Part shown: one piece after another, positions 28,624 to 36,014 of the stretch
Position numbering within the stretch: the stretch's first letter is position 1
How the letters are laid out: each line of letters begins with the position of its first letter
Assembly (NCBI RefSeq): GCF_018332475.1
Contig: NZ_BOQB01000047.1
Span: 1 to 39,678, forward strand
Origin: Bacillus sanguinis
GTDB lineage: Bacteria > Bacillota > Bacilli > Bacillales > Bacillaceae_G
Length of the DNA: 39,678 nucleotides
Direction of reading: 5' to 3'
The notes under the pieces: model-generated
Told to the model about the DNA's origin: nothing
What the model saw: only the letters and a program-made list of their open reading frames with translations
The model's database searches: none
Position numbers and translations under genes: made by a program

Positions 28624-29190
28624 TTACAAATCTACATCAATCTCAGTTTTAAACTTCTCATCTTTTGAGATTCCTAAATACTTGAGTGTCTCTGATGGAG
28701 TAGCATGATGAAAATGCTTTTGCAATAACGCAATCGCTATTCCTCTTTTGTACGCATGGAATCCAAATGTTTTTCGCATTGAGTTCGTTCCAATCTTCCC
28801 AACAATCCCAACCGCTTCCGCTGCGCTATGAATGACGCGATACGCTTGTTGGCGTGAGATTGAATTTGTCGTTTTATTAGATTGAAATACGTAGTTTTCT
28901 CTTTGCGCATCAATAGATTGTACGTACTCTAAAAGGGCTTCTTTTACTTTTGTATTTAAATAAATATCTTGTTTAAACTTTTCATCTTTCACAGGAAGAG
29001 AGTAAAACTCTTTAACAGTTCCATCTTCATGTAATACCTCTTCAAATTTCATACTCAGTAGCTCAGTAATTTTTAATCCTGTGTTAATTCCTATAACAAA
29101 TAAAAGATAATCTCGCTGCGAGTGCTCTTTTAAATACTTTTTCATAGCCTCAATTTGGCTTATATCTTTTAATGCCTCTACAACTTCCAT
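28624..29190 (-). CDS. Tyrosine recombinase/integrase-like protein with altered catalytic residues
   Basis: A 188-residue protein with only the catalytic domain of tyrosine recombinases and no N-terminal core-binding domain. The box I segment reads NTGLKITELLSMKFEEV, with Lys40 where the first catalytic Arg usually sits. Box II reads TNSMRKTFGFHAYKRG, with Asn136 in place of the usual His and Arg139 kept. A downstream HH pair (161-162) and nucleophile Tyr171 (ETLKYLG) are present. It may be an active divergent recombinase or a repurposed protein. It lies next to khtT in the same direction. No attachment sites were found. Confidence 0.75.
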   Translation of the reverse strand: MEVVEALKDISQIEAMKKYLKEHSQRDYLLFVIGINTGLKITELLSMKFEEVLHEDGTVKEFYSLPVKDEKFKQDIYLNTKVKEALLEYVQSIDAQRENYVFQSNKTTNSISRQQAYRVIHSAAEAVGIVGKIGTNSMRKTFGFHAYKRGIAIALLQKHFHHATPSETLKYLGISKDEKFKTEIDVDL

Positions 29191-29486
29191 ACACGTATTC
29201 TCCTCATCTTATGAACGGTAATTTTCTCATCATGTTGTCCATTTTACCTTATCATGCTATGGGATTTCCATGTATTATCCATTATTTTTCAATATATCTT
29301 TAGGTTGGAAATTTACAATTGTGCAAATACAGTGGGGTAGGAATAATAGGGGGGTACAAGTTCAGCCTCCTTCTACAGATCGGATTCCTCCTTTCATTTT
29401 TCAGCTGCTTCTACTTTTATATTATGTTACTTATTTATATTATATTATATATTTCAGTAACATTAAAGTATTTTTCTGAAAATAAT
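29191..29486. other. Intergenic region upstream of the integrase-like gene
   Basis: About 300 bp without a credible gene. It holds the integrase ribosome binding site and a G-rich stretch near 29332-29357 (runs of four and six G). The rest is AT-rich. Open frames here have no binding sites and low-complexity content. Confidence 0.5.
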
Positions 29487-29516
29487 AAAAAACCGAGCAG
29501 TTTCGCTCGGTTTTTT
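29487..29516 (-). terminator. Terminator of the Bce-type transporter operon
   Basis: AAAAAACCGAGC and GCTCGGTTTTTT with loop AGTTTC, adjoining the permease stop codon. Confidence 0.9.
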
Positions 29517-29517
29517 A

Positions 29518-31377
29518 TTACTCTTCTTTCGGAAGAACAATTCCTTTATACAATTGAACGGTAATGAAGTAATAAATCGTGTAAATAACTACGAAAATTA
29601 TGATTGGTACCCAAATACGGAAGTACGGATCGATTAAAATAAATCCGAAAATATTCATACCAACTAATACGTGAGCAATACCTACAATTGCTGGGAATAG
29701 GAATACTAAGAATAACTCTTTATAAATCGATTTTGTTAATAATTCACGGCGCACTCCAATTTTACGAAGCATTTGATAACGCGTAATATCTTTTGATGCA
29801 CCTGAAAGAATTTTAAACATGAGACAACTTGCCATCATTGCTAAGAAAGCAATTCCAAGGAAGAATCCCATAAACACTGTTCCGCTCGCAACGCCATAGA
29901 ACATGTCGTAAGCTTGATATTTACTATCTAATCTTTCACCTTTTACATTTTTATATTTATCTAGCTGCAACTCGTCAAGTTTTTTCCATTCTTTTTTGTG
30001 CGCTTCAAAATCATCTGTTTTTCCAGTAAATACAATTCCTTCTTTACCATTTACAGTATCGTACATTTTTTGATCTACAATTTTAATTGCATGATCTTCA
30101 TGTACGTAGAATGGCTCGATTGTTCTAAAAGCCTCGTCCCATTGTTGTGGAAGTTCTTTAGCGTTCGCATCTTTTTCATTCATTTCTCTAGCAACTGCAC
30201 CCACTGGTAGTTCCTCTGAAACTTTTTTCGTTTTCACTAAATCTTTCATCGACTTCATGTTTTCCATATCTTTTACTAAAGGACGATTTTTCTCTAAATC
30301 CTCTTTTACATAATAAACGTATTTATCATCGACTTTGTAACGATATTCGCTTTTCTCTTTAAATGTAATATCATCTAAAATTTTCTTTTCTTCAGCAGTT
30401 GGATTATGAACTACTGAATCATATATTACGAAACCATCAACCATTTTTATAACGTTATTTTTAAACGCCATACCACCTGAAATGGCACCGGCTCCAAGAG
30501 CAACTAACATCGCTACCGTAGCAAGAACCTTTGTTAAACTATTAATACGGAAATTTAATTGTGCAAATGTAAAAGCGTTAAGCCCTTTTTCACTACGCTT
30601 TTTATTACCTTTTAACTTTTTAATAATAACCGGAAGAAGTGATCCAAATAGCATGTAAGTACCAACTGTCGTTGTAATTAATGCAATAAGGATTCCCATT
30701 TCCCTTAGTTTTTCCATGTAAATCATTGATGCATAGCCAATACCTAATAAAATAACTGCAAGCAATGCGACTAAACCTGTCATTTTTCCTTTTACTGCAA
30801 CACGTTCTGTTTGTGCGTCTGCATGTACAAGTTGCAGTACAGAAATACGTGATAATTTAATACTGTTCATAATTGCTGATAATACAAATAGTGCAAAGAA
30901 GAAGATGCACGTAACAGTCATTGATGGTAAATAAAATGCTTTATAGCCTTTACCAGCAAATTCTAATTGTTTCATTAATAACTGTCCAATACCTTCTGCA
31001 AGTCCTACACCAACTATAATACCAATTGCAAGAGACGCAGCGCCTAATACGATTGTTTCGATAAACATAAGTAATGTAACTTTATGCTTTTTTGCTCCTA
31101 ACATCATATACATACCAAACTCTTTTTGACGAAGAGATAGTAAGAAAGAGTTCGCATACAAAATATAGAAGAACGTTATAATAGCGAGTAAAAATGAACC
31201 TGCTTGGAATACAAATCCAATTTGACCAATAGTAGAATTTTCCTTAAGGAAGGCTTCGTTTAACGCTAACGTTTGAAACATATAAAAAATTGAAATGGAC
31301 ATGACAAGACCAACAAGTAAGACGATATAATCTTTCAGCTTACTTTTTAGTCCTGACATGGAAAGTTTAAATAACAT
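29518..31377 (-). CDS. Bce-type ABC transporter permease (FtsX-like, antimicrobial peptide resistance family)
   Basis: A 619-residue permease of the BceB/VraG/PsdB type. Ten membrane helices are expected: four pairs in the first part (residues 15-310), then a large extracellular domain (roughly 310-490, from MVDGFVIYDSVVHNPTAEEK to LDSKYQAYDM), then the final helices with an FtsX-like module (VASGTVFMGFFLGIAFLAMM). Bce-type systems detect and remove lipid-II-binding peptides such as bacitracin and signal to a BceS-like kinase. The specific substrate is unknown. It is 17 nt downstream of its ATPase. No histidine kinase or response regulator is adjacent. Confidence 0.88.
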   Translation of the reverse strand: MLFKLSMSGLKSKLKDYIVLLVGLVMSISIFYMFQTLALNEAFLKENSTIGQIGFVFQAGSFLLAIITFFYILYANSFLLSLRQKEFGMYMMLGAKKHKVTLLMFIETIVLGAASLAIGIIVGVGLAEGIGQLLMKQLEFAGKGYKAFYLPSMTVTCIFFFALFVLSAIMNSIKLSRISVLQLVHADAQTERVAVKGKMTGLVALLAVILLGIGYASMIYMEKLREMGILIALITTTVGTYMLFGSLLPVIIKKLKGNKKRSEKGLNAFTFAQLNFRINSLTKVLATVAMLVALGAGAISGGMAFKNNVIKMVDGFVIYDSVVHNPTAEEKKILDDITFKEKSEYRYKVDDKYVYYVKEDLEKNRPLVKDMENMKSMKDLVKTKKVSEELPVGAVAREMNEKDANAKELPQQWDEAFRTIEPFYVHEDHAIKIVDQKMYDTVNGKEGIVFTGKTDDFEAHKKEWKKLDELQLDKYKNVKGERLDSKYQAYDMFYGVASGTVFMGFFLGIAFLAMMASCLMFKILSGASKDITRYQMLRKIGVRRELLTKSIYKELFLVFLFPAIVGIAHVLVGMNIFGFILIDPYFRIWVPIIIFVVIYTIYYFITVQLYKGIVLPKEE

Positions 31378-31394
31378 GCCCTAGACCTCCTTTC

Positions 31395-32156
31395 TTACGC
31401 TTTTTGTGTGCCTAAGTCTGCAAGCACATCTAAAATTTCTTTATAAAACTCTTCACGTGTACCACCGCGATGAATTTCTTTATATAGCTCACCATCTTGA
31501 ATGAATAAAATACGCTGACAGTAACTTGCACTAAACGGATCATGTGTAACCATCATAATAGATACGCCTTGATCTTGATTTAAGTTTGTCATCGCATCAA
31601 GTAAACTCGTCGCATTTTTAGAATCAAGAGCTCCTGTTGGCTCGTCCCCTAAAATAATTGCCGGCTCATGTACTAAAGCGCGCGCCGCTGCTGAACGTTG
31701 CTTTTGTCCACCAGATACTTCAGATGGGTACTTTTGAAGAATTGCTGAAATTCCTAACATATCAGCTACCTTTTCTACTTTCGGCCCAATATTACGAGAT
31801 GCAACACCTTGAAGTGAAAGTGGCAATGCAATGTTTTCGTAAATAGATAAGTTCTCCAATAAGTTAAAGTCTTGGAAGATGAATCCTAACTTTTGTGAGC
31901 GGAAATCAGAAAGCTCACCTTGCTTCATTTTCGTAATATCCGTTCCTGCAATTTCAACAACTCCGCCCGTTGCTTTATCAAGCGTTGAAATTACATTTAG
32001 TAATGTTGTTTTACCAGAACCAGATGGTCCCATAATCCCAACAAACTCACCCTCTTGAATTGAGAATGATACACCTTTTAATGCGTGTGATTGATTCTCA
32101 CCTTTTTTACCGTACACTTTTTGAACGTTCTTCACGTCTACAACTGGTTTCGTCAT
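31395..32156 (-). CDS. Bce-type ABC transporter ATP-binding protein
   Basis: A 253-residue MacB/BceA-type ATPase. Walker A is GPSGSGKTT (43-51), the signature is VSGGQKQRSAAARAL, Walker B is AIILGDEPTGALD, and the H-loop is MMVTHDP. It opens MTKPVVDVKNVQKVYGKKGE. AGGAGGATATAT precedes ATG. The upstream region holds a TTACA-N4-TGTAA inverted repeat plus an 11-bp-spaced TTACA pair, consistent with control by a BceR-like regulator. Confidence 0.9.
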   Translation of the reverse strand: MTKPVVDVKNVQKVYGKKGENQSHALKGVSFSIQEGEFVGIMGPSGSGKTTLLNVISTLDKATGGVVEIAGTDITKMKQGELSDFRSQKLGFIFQDFNLLENLSIYENIALPLSLQGVASRNIGPKVEKVADMLGISAILQKYPSEVSGGQKQRSAAARALVHEPAIILGDEPTGALDSKNATSLLDAMTNLNQDQGVSIMMVTHDPFSASYCQRILFIQDGELYKEIHRGGTREEFYKEILDVLADLGTQKA

Positions 32157-32228
32157 ATATATCCTCCTACGCTTGTTTTTCCATTACCTATTTTGCGCCT
32201 TTTGGAGCTGAACTGCTATTTGTTAACA

Positions 32229-32253
32229 TTACAATTACCTTACAGTTTTGTAA
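32229..32253. promoter_or_regulatory. Putative BceR-type operator upstream of the Bce-type transporter
   Basis: TTACA-GTTT-TGTAA at 32240-32253 matches the inverted-repeat pattern I recall for Bce-type response regulators. A further TTACA at 32229-32233 is exactly 11 bp from the one at 32240. It lies 73-97 nt before the ATPase start. Confidence 0.6.
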
Positions 32254-32295
32254 GATAAAAAGGATGAGTGTGTAAGGTTCATTCGTAAACGAAAT

Positions 32296-32338
32296 TTTAT
32301 TGGCGATTCAACAAGTAATATCGACTGACCGAAAAAGA
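32296..32338 (+). repeat. Short dispersed repeat, copy B
   Basis: Pattern: GGCGATTCAACAAG then TAATATCGACTGACCGAAAAA, related to copies at 26753 and 35876. It is about 14 bp from the terminator at 32352. Confidence 0.5.
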
Positions 32339-32345
32339 TGATAAT

Positions 32346-32377
32346 AAAAAAGGGCTGTTCCGCAAAAGGAACAGCCC
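32346..32377 (-). terminator. Terminator of the DUF418 gene
   Basis: GGGCTGTTCC (32352-32361) and GGAACAGCCC (32368-32377), a perfect 10-bp stem, with T6 on the minus strand. It lies beyond the bcr1-like element that follows the DUF418 stop. Confidence 0.85.
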
Positions 32378-32387
32378 ACTTCTCTCT

Positions 32388-32545
32388 TTACCCCGCTTTA
32401 ATGGGCAGTAAGACCCCAACCTCCAAATTCAGCGAAAGCAAAGAAGTTAGGTGGGGGATCAACTGCCCATAAAAGTCCGATTGGTTCAACTAATAATCAG
32501 TGGGGGATAAAGAACCCCCCCCACTGATTAAAGTTTCACTTTATT
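32388..32545 (-). repeat. bcr1-like interspersed repeat, copy 1
   Basis: A 158-bp element sharing long blocks with the inverted copy at 35764-35879: ACTGATTAAAGTTTCACTTTAT, GTTAGGTGGG, and TTACCCCGC. Its left half can fold into a long hairpin: ATGGGCAGT with ACTGCCCAT outside, AGCGAAAGC at the tip. A second hairpin, AATCAGTGGGGG with CCCCCCCCACTGATT, is copy-specific. The terminal TTTAT agrees with the flanking pentamer I recall for bcr1 of the B. cereus group. Naming is from memory. Confidence 0.6.
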
Positions 32546-33563
32546 TCTTTAAAGGTGTTACCGTCCAGTACGTAATAACACGCCAAATCCATTCTAGTGG
32601 ACCCATTTTAAAGATTTTCATCCAAATCATACTAAATACAATTTGAATTGCATAAATTGCGATACACACATATAGTGTCTGCATGTATGTTAAGTTTCCT
32701 GCAAAGTTAAATACACTACCTGCAATTAAAATCATTGCAGTTTGTCCAATATAATTCGTTAAAGCCATACGACCGTAGTATTTCAGTGGTGCTAACAATG
32801 TTTGAACTGGTTTTAATTGAAGTAATAAAATTAATGCTCCCACATAGAAAGCTGAAATGACTGGTCCAACTGTAATACCAATTTTTAAAAATTGGCCTGC
32901 AGCATCCATTGTTCCGTCCTCATTCATCAGTATCATATTTACAAATGGCTCAGCAGGCACGTGCCCATATTGATACCATACAGCTATGACACTTAAAACA
33001 AACATAATACCTGTAAAAATAGCGACTTTCTTTATATTTTGTGTAAGATTTTCAAATACACGATACTGTCCTGCAGCAAGCCCTAATAAAATTAAGCCAA
33101 GTGGTAATAGTTCTTTCGCTCCCATTACACTGAAGGTAATCGTTAAAATAAGCCCTAGTACTAGGTTCACTTCTTTTTTCGCCTTATAAAACGGTAAAAC
33201 AATTAACCCGCAAATTGCGTATAACGCTAGTGCTTCTCCAGGCTGAAACATTTGATGAATCAAACCGAAAATAAATAGTGCAGCTAAGCGGCGTAGAAAT
33301 AGAACGTATCCATTTTTCCCCTTTGCGATTGCTCTAGAGATAAAGATATAGAATCCCACTCCAAATAAAAATGAGAAGATTGAGAAGAAACGACCTTCTA
33401 CAAATAAGTATAAAAACCTTTGATAACTAGCATCTACTGTATTAGGATTTGGAATTTTAATGTTAAGTAATGCGAGAATATTTACTAAAATAATCCCCAG
33501 TAGTGCGAAGCCACGAATGTAATCTAACTCATCAATTCGTTTGTTTGTAATATTGTTCCCCAT
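32541..33563 (-). CDS. DUF418-family membrane protein
   Basis: A 340-residue protein with about nine or ten helices, of the DUF418/YeiB type. It opens RIDELDYIRGFALLGIILVN, the N-terminal motif of the family, contains FSFLFGVGFYIF and LRRLAALFIFGLIHQMF, and the C-terminal DUF418 part includes YYGRMALTNYIGQT and MGPLEWIWRVITY. Function unknown; the family is related to acyltransferase-like membrane proteins. Its TAA stop lies within the end of the bcr1-like repeat. The upstream region has TTACA motifs like those at the Bce-type promoter. Confidence 0.85.
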   Translation of the reverse strand: MGNNITNKRIDELDYIRGFALLGIILVNILALLNIKIPNPNTVDASYQRFLYLFVEGRFFSIFSFLFGVGFYIFISRAIAKGKNGYVLFLRRLAALFIFGLIHQMFQPGEALALYAICGLIVLPFYKAKKEVNLVLGLILTITFSVMGAKELLPLGLILLGLAAGQYRVFENLTQNIKKVAIFTGIMFVLSVIAVWYQYGHVPAEPFVNMILMNEDGTMDAAGQFLKIGITVGPVISAFYVGALILLLQLKPVQTLLAPLKYYGRMALTNYIGQTAMILIAGSVFNFAGNLTYMQTLYVCIAIYAIQIVFSMIWMKIFKMGPLEWIWRVITYWTVTPLKK

Positions 33564-33637
33564 AAAGCAGCTCCTTGTCCAAAATTTAATCCTCCCTTAC
33601 TCTACTGGAAAAGTAAGCTTACAACTATCGGCAAACC

Positions 33638-33653
33638 TTACAGGAATCTTACA
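33638..33653. promoter_or_regulatory. TTACA direct repeat upstream of the DUF418 gene
   Basis: TTACA at 33638-33642 and 33649-33653, 11 bp apart, about 75-90 nt before the start codon; another TTACA lies at 33619-33623. The spacing and distance copy those at the Bce-type promoter. Confidence 0.5.
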
Positions 33654-33674
33654 TTATTGTCATATAGCAAAATA

Positions 33675-33701
33675 AAACCAGGTCATATTGCGACCTGGTT
33701 T
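33675..33701 (-). terminator. Terminator of the ytzC/SASP-like unit
   Basis: AAACCAGGTC and GACCTGGTTT with a 7-nt loop, then TTATTTT on the minus strand; overlaps the SASP-like stop codon. Confidence 0.8.
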
Positions 33702-33849
33702 ACTCTGATTGCTTTGATCTTTGAGGTTGTCCTTTTTTACTATTACGCTGTTTCACTTGAACAACTGGATCAAGTTCATTTGAAAACTCAGCGTTATGTC
33801 CATTTTGTGTTTTTTGCTCTGGATTATTTTGATCTGAACGTTTCGCCAT
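33700..33849 (-). CDS. Short SASP-like (gamma-type?) protein, 49 residues
   Basis: An unlisted small gene: ATG 33849 behind AAGGAG at 8 nt, stop TAA at 33700. The product is hydrophilic and rich in Gln, Asn, Ser and Lys (starts MAKRSDQNNPEQKTQNGHNA, ends RSKQSE). The EFSNELDP segment recalls the TEFASET protease-recognition sequence of gamma-type small acid-soluble spore proteins, and composition agrees, but the resemblance is loose. The binding site abuts the end of ytzC, so it is probably the second gene of a ytzC unit. A terminator follows directly. Confidence 0.6.
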   Translation of the reverse strand: MAKRSDQNNPEQKTQNGHNAEFSNELDPVVQVKQRNSKKGQPQRSKQSE

Positions 33850-33864
33850 TACATTCACTCCTTA

Positions 33865-34128
33865 TTAGTGCGGTGTAATAATCATTTGATGTTGCAGTTG
33901 GCGAATTGCCATGCGTGCCCTATTTAATTGCTCACGTTGCTCATCATTCGCATGTTGCTGCATCGTTTGTAAATCGTTATATGCTTGTTCTAATTGTAAC
34001 TGCGCATCTGCATACTCCATCGTATTATAATGCTCTTGTCTCATACCAAGATCTAATTGTTCTTTCGCATATTCCACAGCTTGCTCCGCTTGTGTAATAT
34101 ACGATTCAAGTGATTGACGCTCTGCCAT
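33865..34128 (-). CDS. ytzC: YtzC-like DUF2524 protein
   Basis: An 87-residue, almost wholly helical protein (MAERQSLESYITQAEQAVEY), rich in Gln and Glu with heptad-like spacing, probably a coiled coil. ATG 34128 was chosen because GGAGG lies 7 nt upstream; the frame opens at TTG 34149 without a site. I assign DUF2524/YtzC from the sequence type and from its place beside ytqA, as in B. subtilis. Function unknown. It is divergent from ytqA. Confidence 0.7.
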   Translation of the reverse strand: MAERQSLESYITQAEQAVEYAKEQLDLGMRQEHYNTMEYADAQLQLEQAYNDLQTMQQHANDEQREQLNRARMAIRQLQHQMIITPH

Positions 34129-34190
34129 AATTGTCCCTCCTTGCTTCAATTCCCCTTTAGTGTGTCCCTTCCATCTCTACCTTATGAGTA

Positions 34191-34199
34191 TGTTATAAT
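34191..34199 (+). promoter_or_regulatory. Extended -10 promoter of ytqA-mnmM
   Basis: TGTTATAAT, a perfect TATAAT with the extended TGN element, about 40 nt before the ytqA start. The -35 region is poor, as is usual for extended -10 promoters. Confidence 0.65.
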
Positions 34200-34239
34200 G
34201 GATTTTGTTTCATTTTGACTCGGCTTAGGAGGGAAAGTA

Positions 34240-35199
34240 ATGAAGGTTCAAAACCCTTTTCCATATTCAAACGACAATAAACGTTATCATACATGGAATT
34301 ACCATTTACGAAATGAATTTGGTGAAAAAATCTTTAAAGTTTCATTAGACGCTGGCTTCGATTGCCCGAACCGTGACGGTACAGTTGCTTATGGCGGTTG
34401 TACATTTTGCAGTGCTGCCGGATCTGGTGACTTCGCTGGTGATCGCCGCGATGATGTTATAACGCAATATCATGAAATGAAAGAAAAAATGCGCTCAAAG
34501 TGGAAAGACGGAAAATGTATCGCTTATTTCCAGGCGTACACAAATACACATGCACCACTTGAAGTGTTAAAAGAAAAATTTGAACCGCTTCTAGCAGAAA
34601 AAGACGTTGTTGGTCTTTCTATCGCAACTCGTCCAGATTGTTTACCGGACGATGTTGTTGAATATTTAGCGGACTTAAATAAACGCACATACCTTTGGGT
34701 TGAACTCGGTTTACAAACCGTTCACGAACGAACTGCAAATCTTATTAATCGCGCCCATGATTATCCGTCTTATGTGGAAGGCGTAAATAAATTACGCAAA
34801 CACGGCATTAAAGTTTGCTCTCATATTATTAACGGTCTTCCACTTGAAGATTACGACATGATGATGGAAACAGCTCGTGAAGTAGCGAAGCTTGATGTAC
34901 AAGGAATTAAAATTCATTTACTTCATTTATTAAAAGGAACGCCAATGGTGAAACAATATGAAAAAGGACAACTCGAGTTCCTTTCTCTTCAGGATTACGT
35001 AAGTCTCGTTGTTGACCAACTTGAAATGATTCCAGAAGACGTAATTGTGCACCGCATCACAGGTGACGGTCCACCCGATTTAATGATTGGTCCAATGTGG
35101 AGCTTAAATAAATGGGAAGTATTAAATTCCATCGATGCAGAATTTGTACGCCGCGGAAGCTGGCAAGGAAAATATGCAAATGAGGAGAAACAACAATGA
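34240..35199 (+). CDS. ytqA: Radical SAM protein YtqA (TIGR01212 family)
   Basis: A 319-residue radical SAM enzyme. The cluster motif is the long-spaced type of this family: CPNRDGTVAYGGCTFCS near residues 42-58. It opens MKVQNPFPYSNDNKRYHTWN and contains QAYTNTHAPLEVLKEKFEP and GLQTVHERTANLINRAHD, as in TIGR01212 members. The gene overlaps the methyltransferase by 4 nt. Since YtqB has been reported as MnmM, a tRNA wobble-uridine methyltransferase, YtqA is likely in the same mnm5s2U pathway. Good site TTAGGAGGG precedes ATG. Confidence 0.88.
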   Translation: MKVQNPFPYSNDNKRYHTWNYHLRNEFGEKIFKVSLDAGFDCPNRDGTVAYGGCTFCSAAGSGDFAGDRRDDVITQYHEMKEKMRSKWKDGKCIAYFQAYTNTHAPLEVLKEKFEPLLAEKDVVGLSIATRPDCLPDDVVEYLADLNKRTYLWVELGLQTVHERTANLINRAHDYPSYVEGVNKLRKHGIKVCSHIINGLPLEDYDMMMETAREVAKLDVQGIKIHLLHLLKGTPMVKQYEKGQLEFLSLQDYVSLVVDQLEMIPEDVIVHRITGDGPPDLMIGPMWSLNKWEVLNSIDAEFVRRGSWQGKYANEEKQQ

Positions 35200-35768
35200 A
35201 ATTAGAACGTGTATTACCGTTTGCTCGCTCGCTTCTGCAAACGGCTGTTAAAGAAGGCGATTACGCTGTAGATGCAACGCTCGGCAATGGTCATGACACT
35301 TGCCTCCTAGCTGAAATCGTTGGGGATAACGGAAAAGTATTTGGATTTGATATTCAAAAAGAAGCAATTGAAAGCTCTACTATCCGTCTAAAAGAAAAAG
35401 AGCTTTTTGAACGTACTGTTTTAGTTCACGATAGTCACGATACGCTTCTATCCGTACTACCAGAAGATGCAAAAGGAAAAGTAACAGGCGCAATCTTCAA
35501 CTTAGGTTACCTTCCAGGCGGAGACAAGCATATCGTTACAAAACCGAACTCAACAATTTCGGCAATCGAGCAATTATTAGAAGTAATGGCACCTGAAGGT
35601 ATCATCGTCCTTGTTATTTACCACGGACACCCAGAAGGACAAGTAGAACGCGACGCTGTTCTCAAATTTGCTGAAGAATTAGACCAAAAACAAGCACACG
35701 TACTGCGATATGGCTTCATTAACCAACAAAACAACCCGCCATTTATTGTGGCGATTGAGAAGCGATAA
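35196..35768 (+). CDS. mnmM: Class I SAM-dependent methyltransferase YtqB/MnmM
   Basis: A 190-residue Rossmann-fold methyltransferase. The SAM loop is AVDATLGNGHDTCLLAE near residues 23-39, followed by VFGFDIQKEAI and the motif FNLGYLPGGDK with the N-L-G-Y-L-P signature of the YtqB family. In B. subtilis this protein is reported to methylate nm5s2U to mnm5s2U at tRNA position 34. Start ATG overlaps the ytqA stop (ATGA). Its TAA stop lies at the junction with a bcr1-like repeat. Confidence 0.88.
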   Translation: MKLERVLPFARSLLQTAVKEGDYAVDATLGNGHDTCLLAEIVGDNGKVFGFDIQKEAIESSTIRLKEKELFERTVLVHDSHDTLLSVLPEDAKGKVTGAIFNLGYLPGGDKHIVTKPNSTISAIEQLLEVMAPEGIIVLVIYHGHPEGQVERDAVLKFAEELDQKQAHVLRYGFINQQNNPPFIVAIEKR

Positions 35769-35879
35769 AGTGAAACTTTAATCAGTGGGGCATTTATAGG
35801 CCATTTATCTCCCACCTAACATCTTTGCTCCAGGCGAATTTTAAGGTGGGAGTTTTTCTGCCCGTTAATGCGGGGTAAT
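35764..35879 (+). repeat. bcr1-like interspersed repeat, copy 2 (shorter)
   Basis: A 116-bp inverted relative of the element at 32388-32545, lacking about 40 bp of its interior. It starts ATAAAGTGAAACTTTAATCA and ends GCGGGGTAA. CTCCCACCTTA and TTAGGTGGGAG type arms can pair. The first ATAAA contains the stop codon of mnmM. Confidence 0.6.
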
Positions 35880-35920
35880 ATATCGACGATTCGACACACT
35901 ATATTGACTTATCGACAAAA
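35876..35920 (+). repeat. Short dispersed repeat, copy C
   Basis: Pattern: CGACGATTCGACACAC then TATATTGACTTATCGACAAAA. The stem TTGA/TCGA replaces the TCGG/CCGA of copy A. It directly abuts bcr1-like copy 2 and a terminator. Confidence 0.55.
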
Positions 35921-35928
35921 CATAACAA

Positions 35929-35959
35929 AAAAAGACGTGCACTCATTGCACGTCTTTTT
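35929..35959 (+). terminator. Terminator of ytqA-mnmM
   Basis: AAAAAGACGTGC and GCACGTCTTTTT, a perfect 12-bp stem with a 7-nt loop. Confidence 0.85.
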
Positions 35960-36014
35960 GTTATTCTCCTATATAATGGATATATACACTATTTAAAGAA
36001 AGAAGGATAGAACT

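Noticed and set aside
29270-29564. Two overlapping plus-strand frames rich in Tyr, Leu and Phe
   Set aside because: AT-rich low complexity, no ribosome binding site, one runs into the permease terminator.
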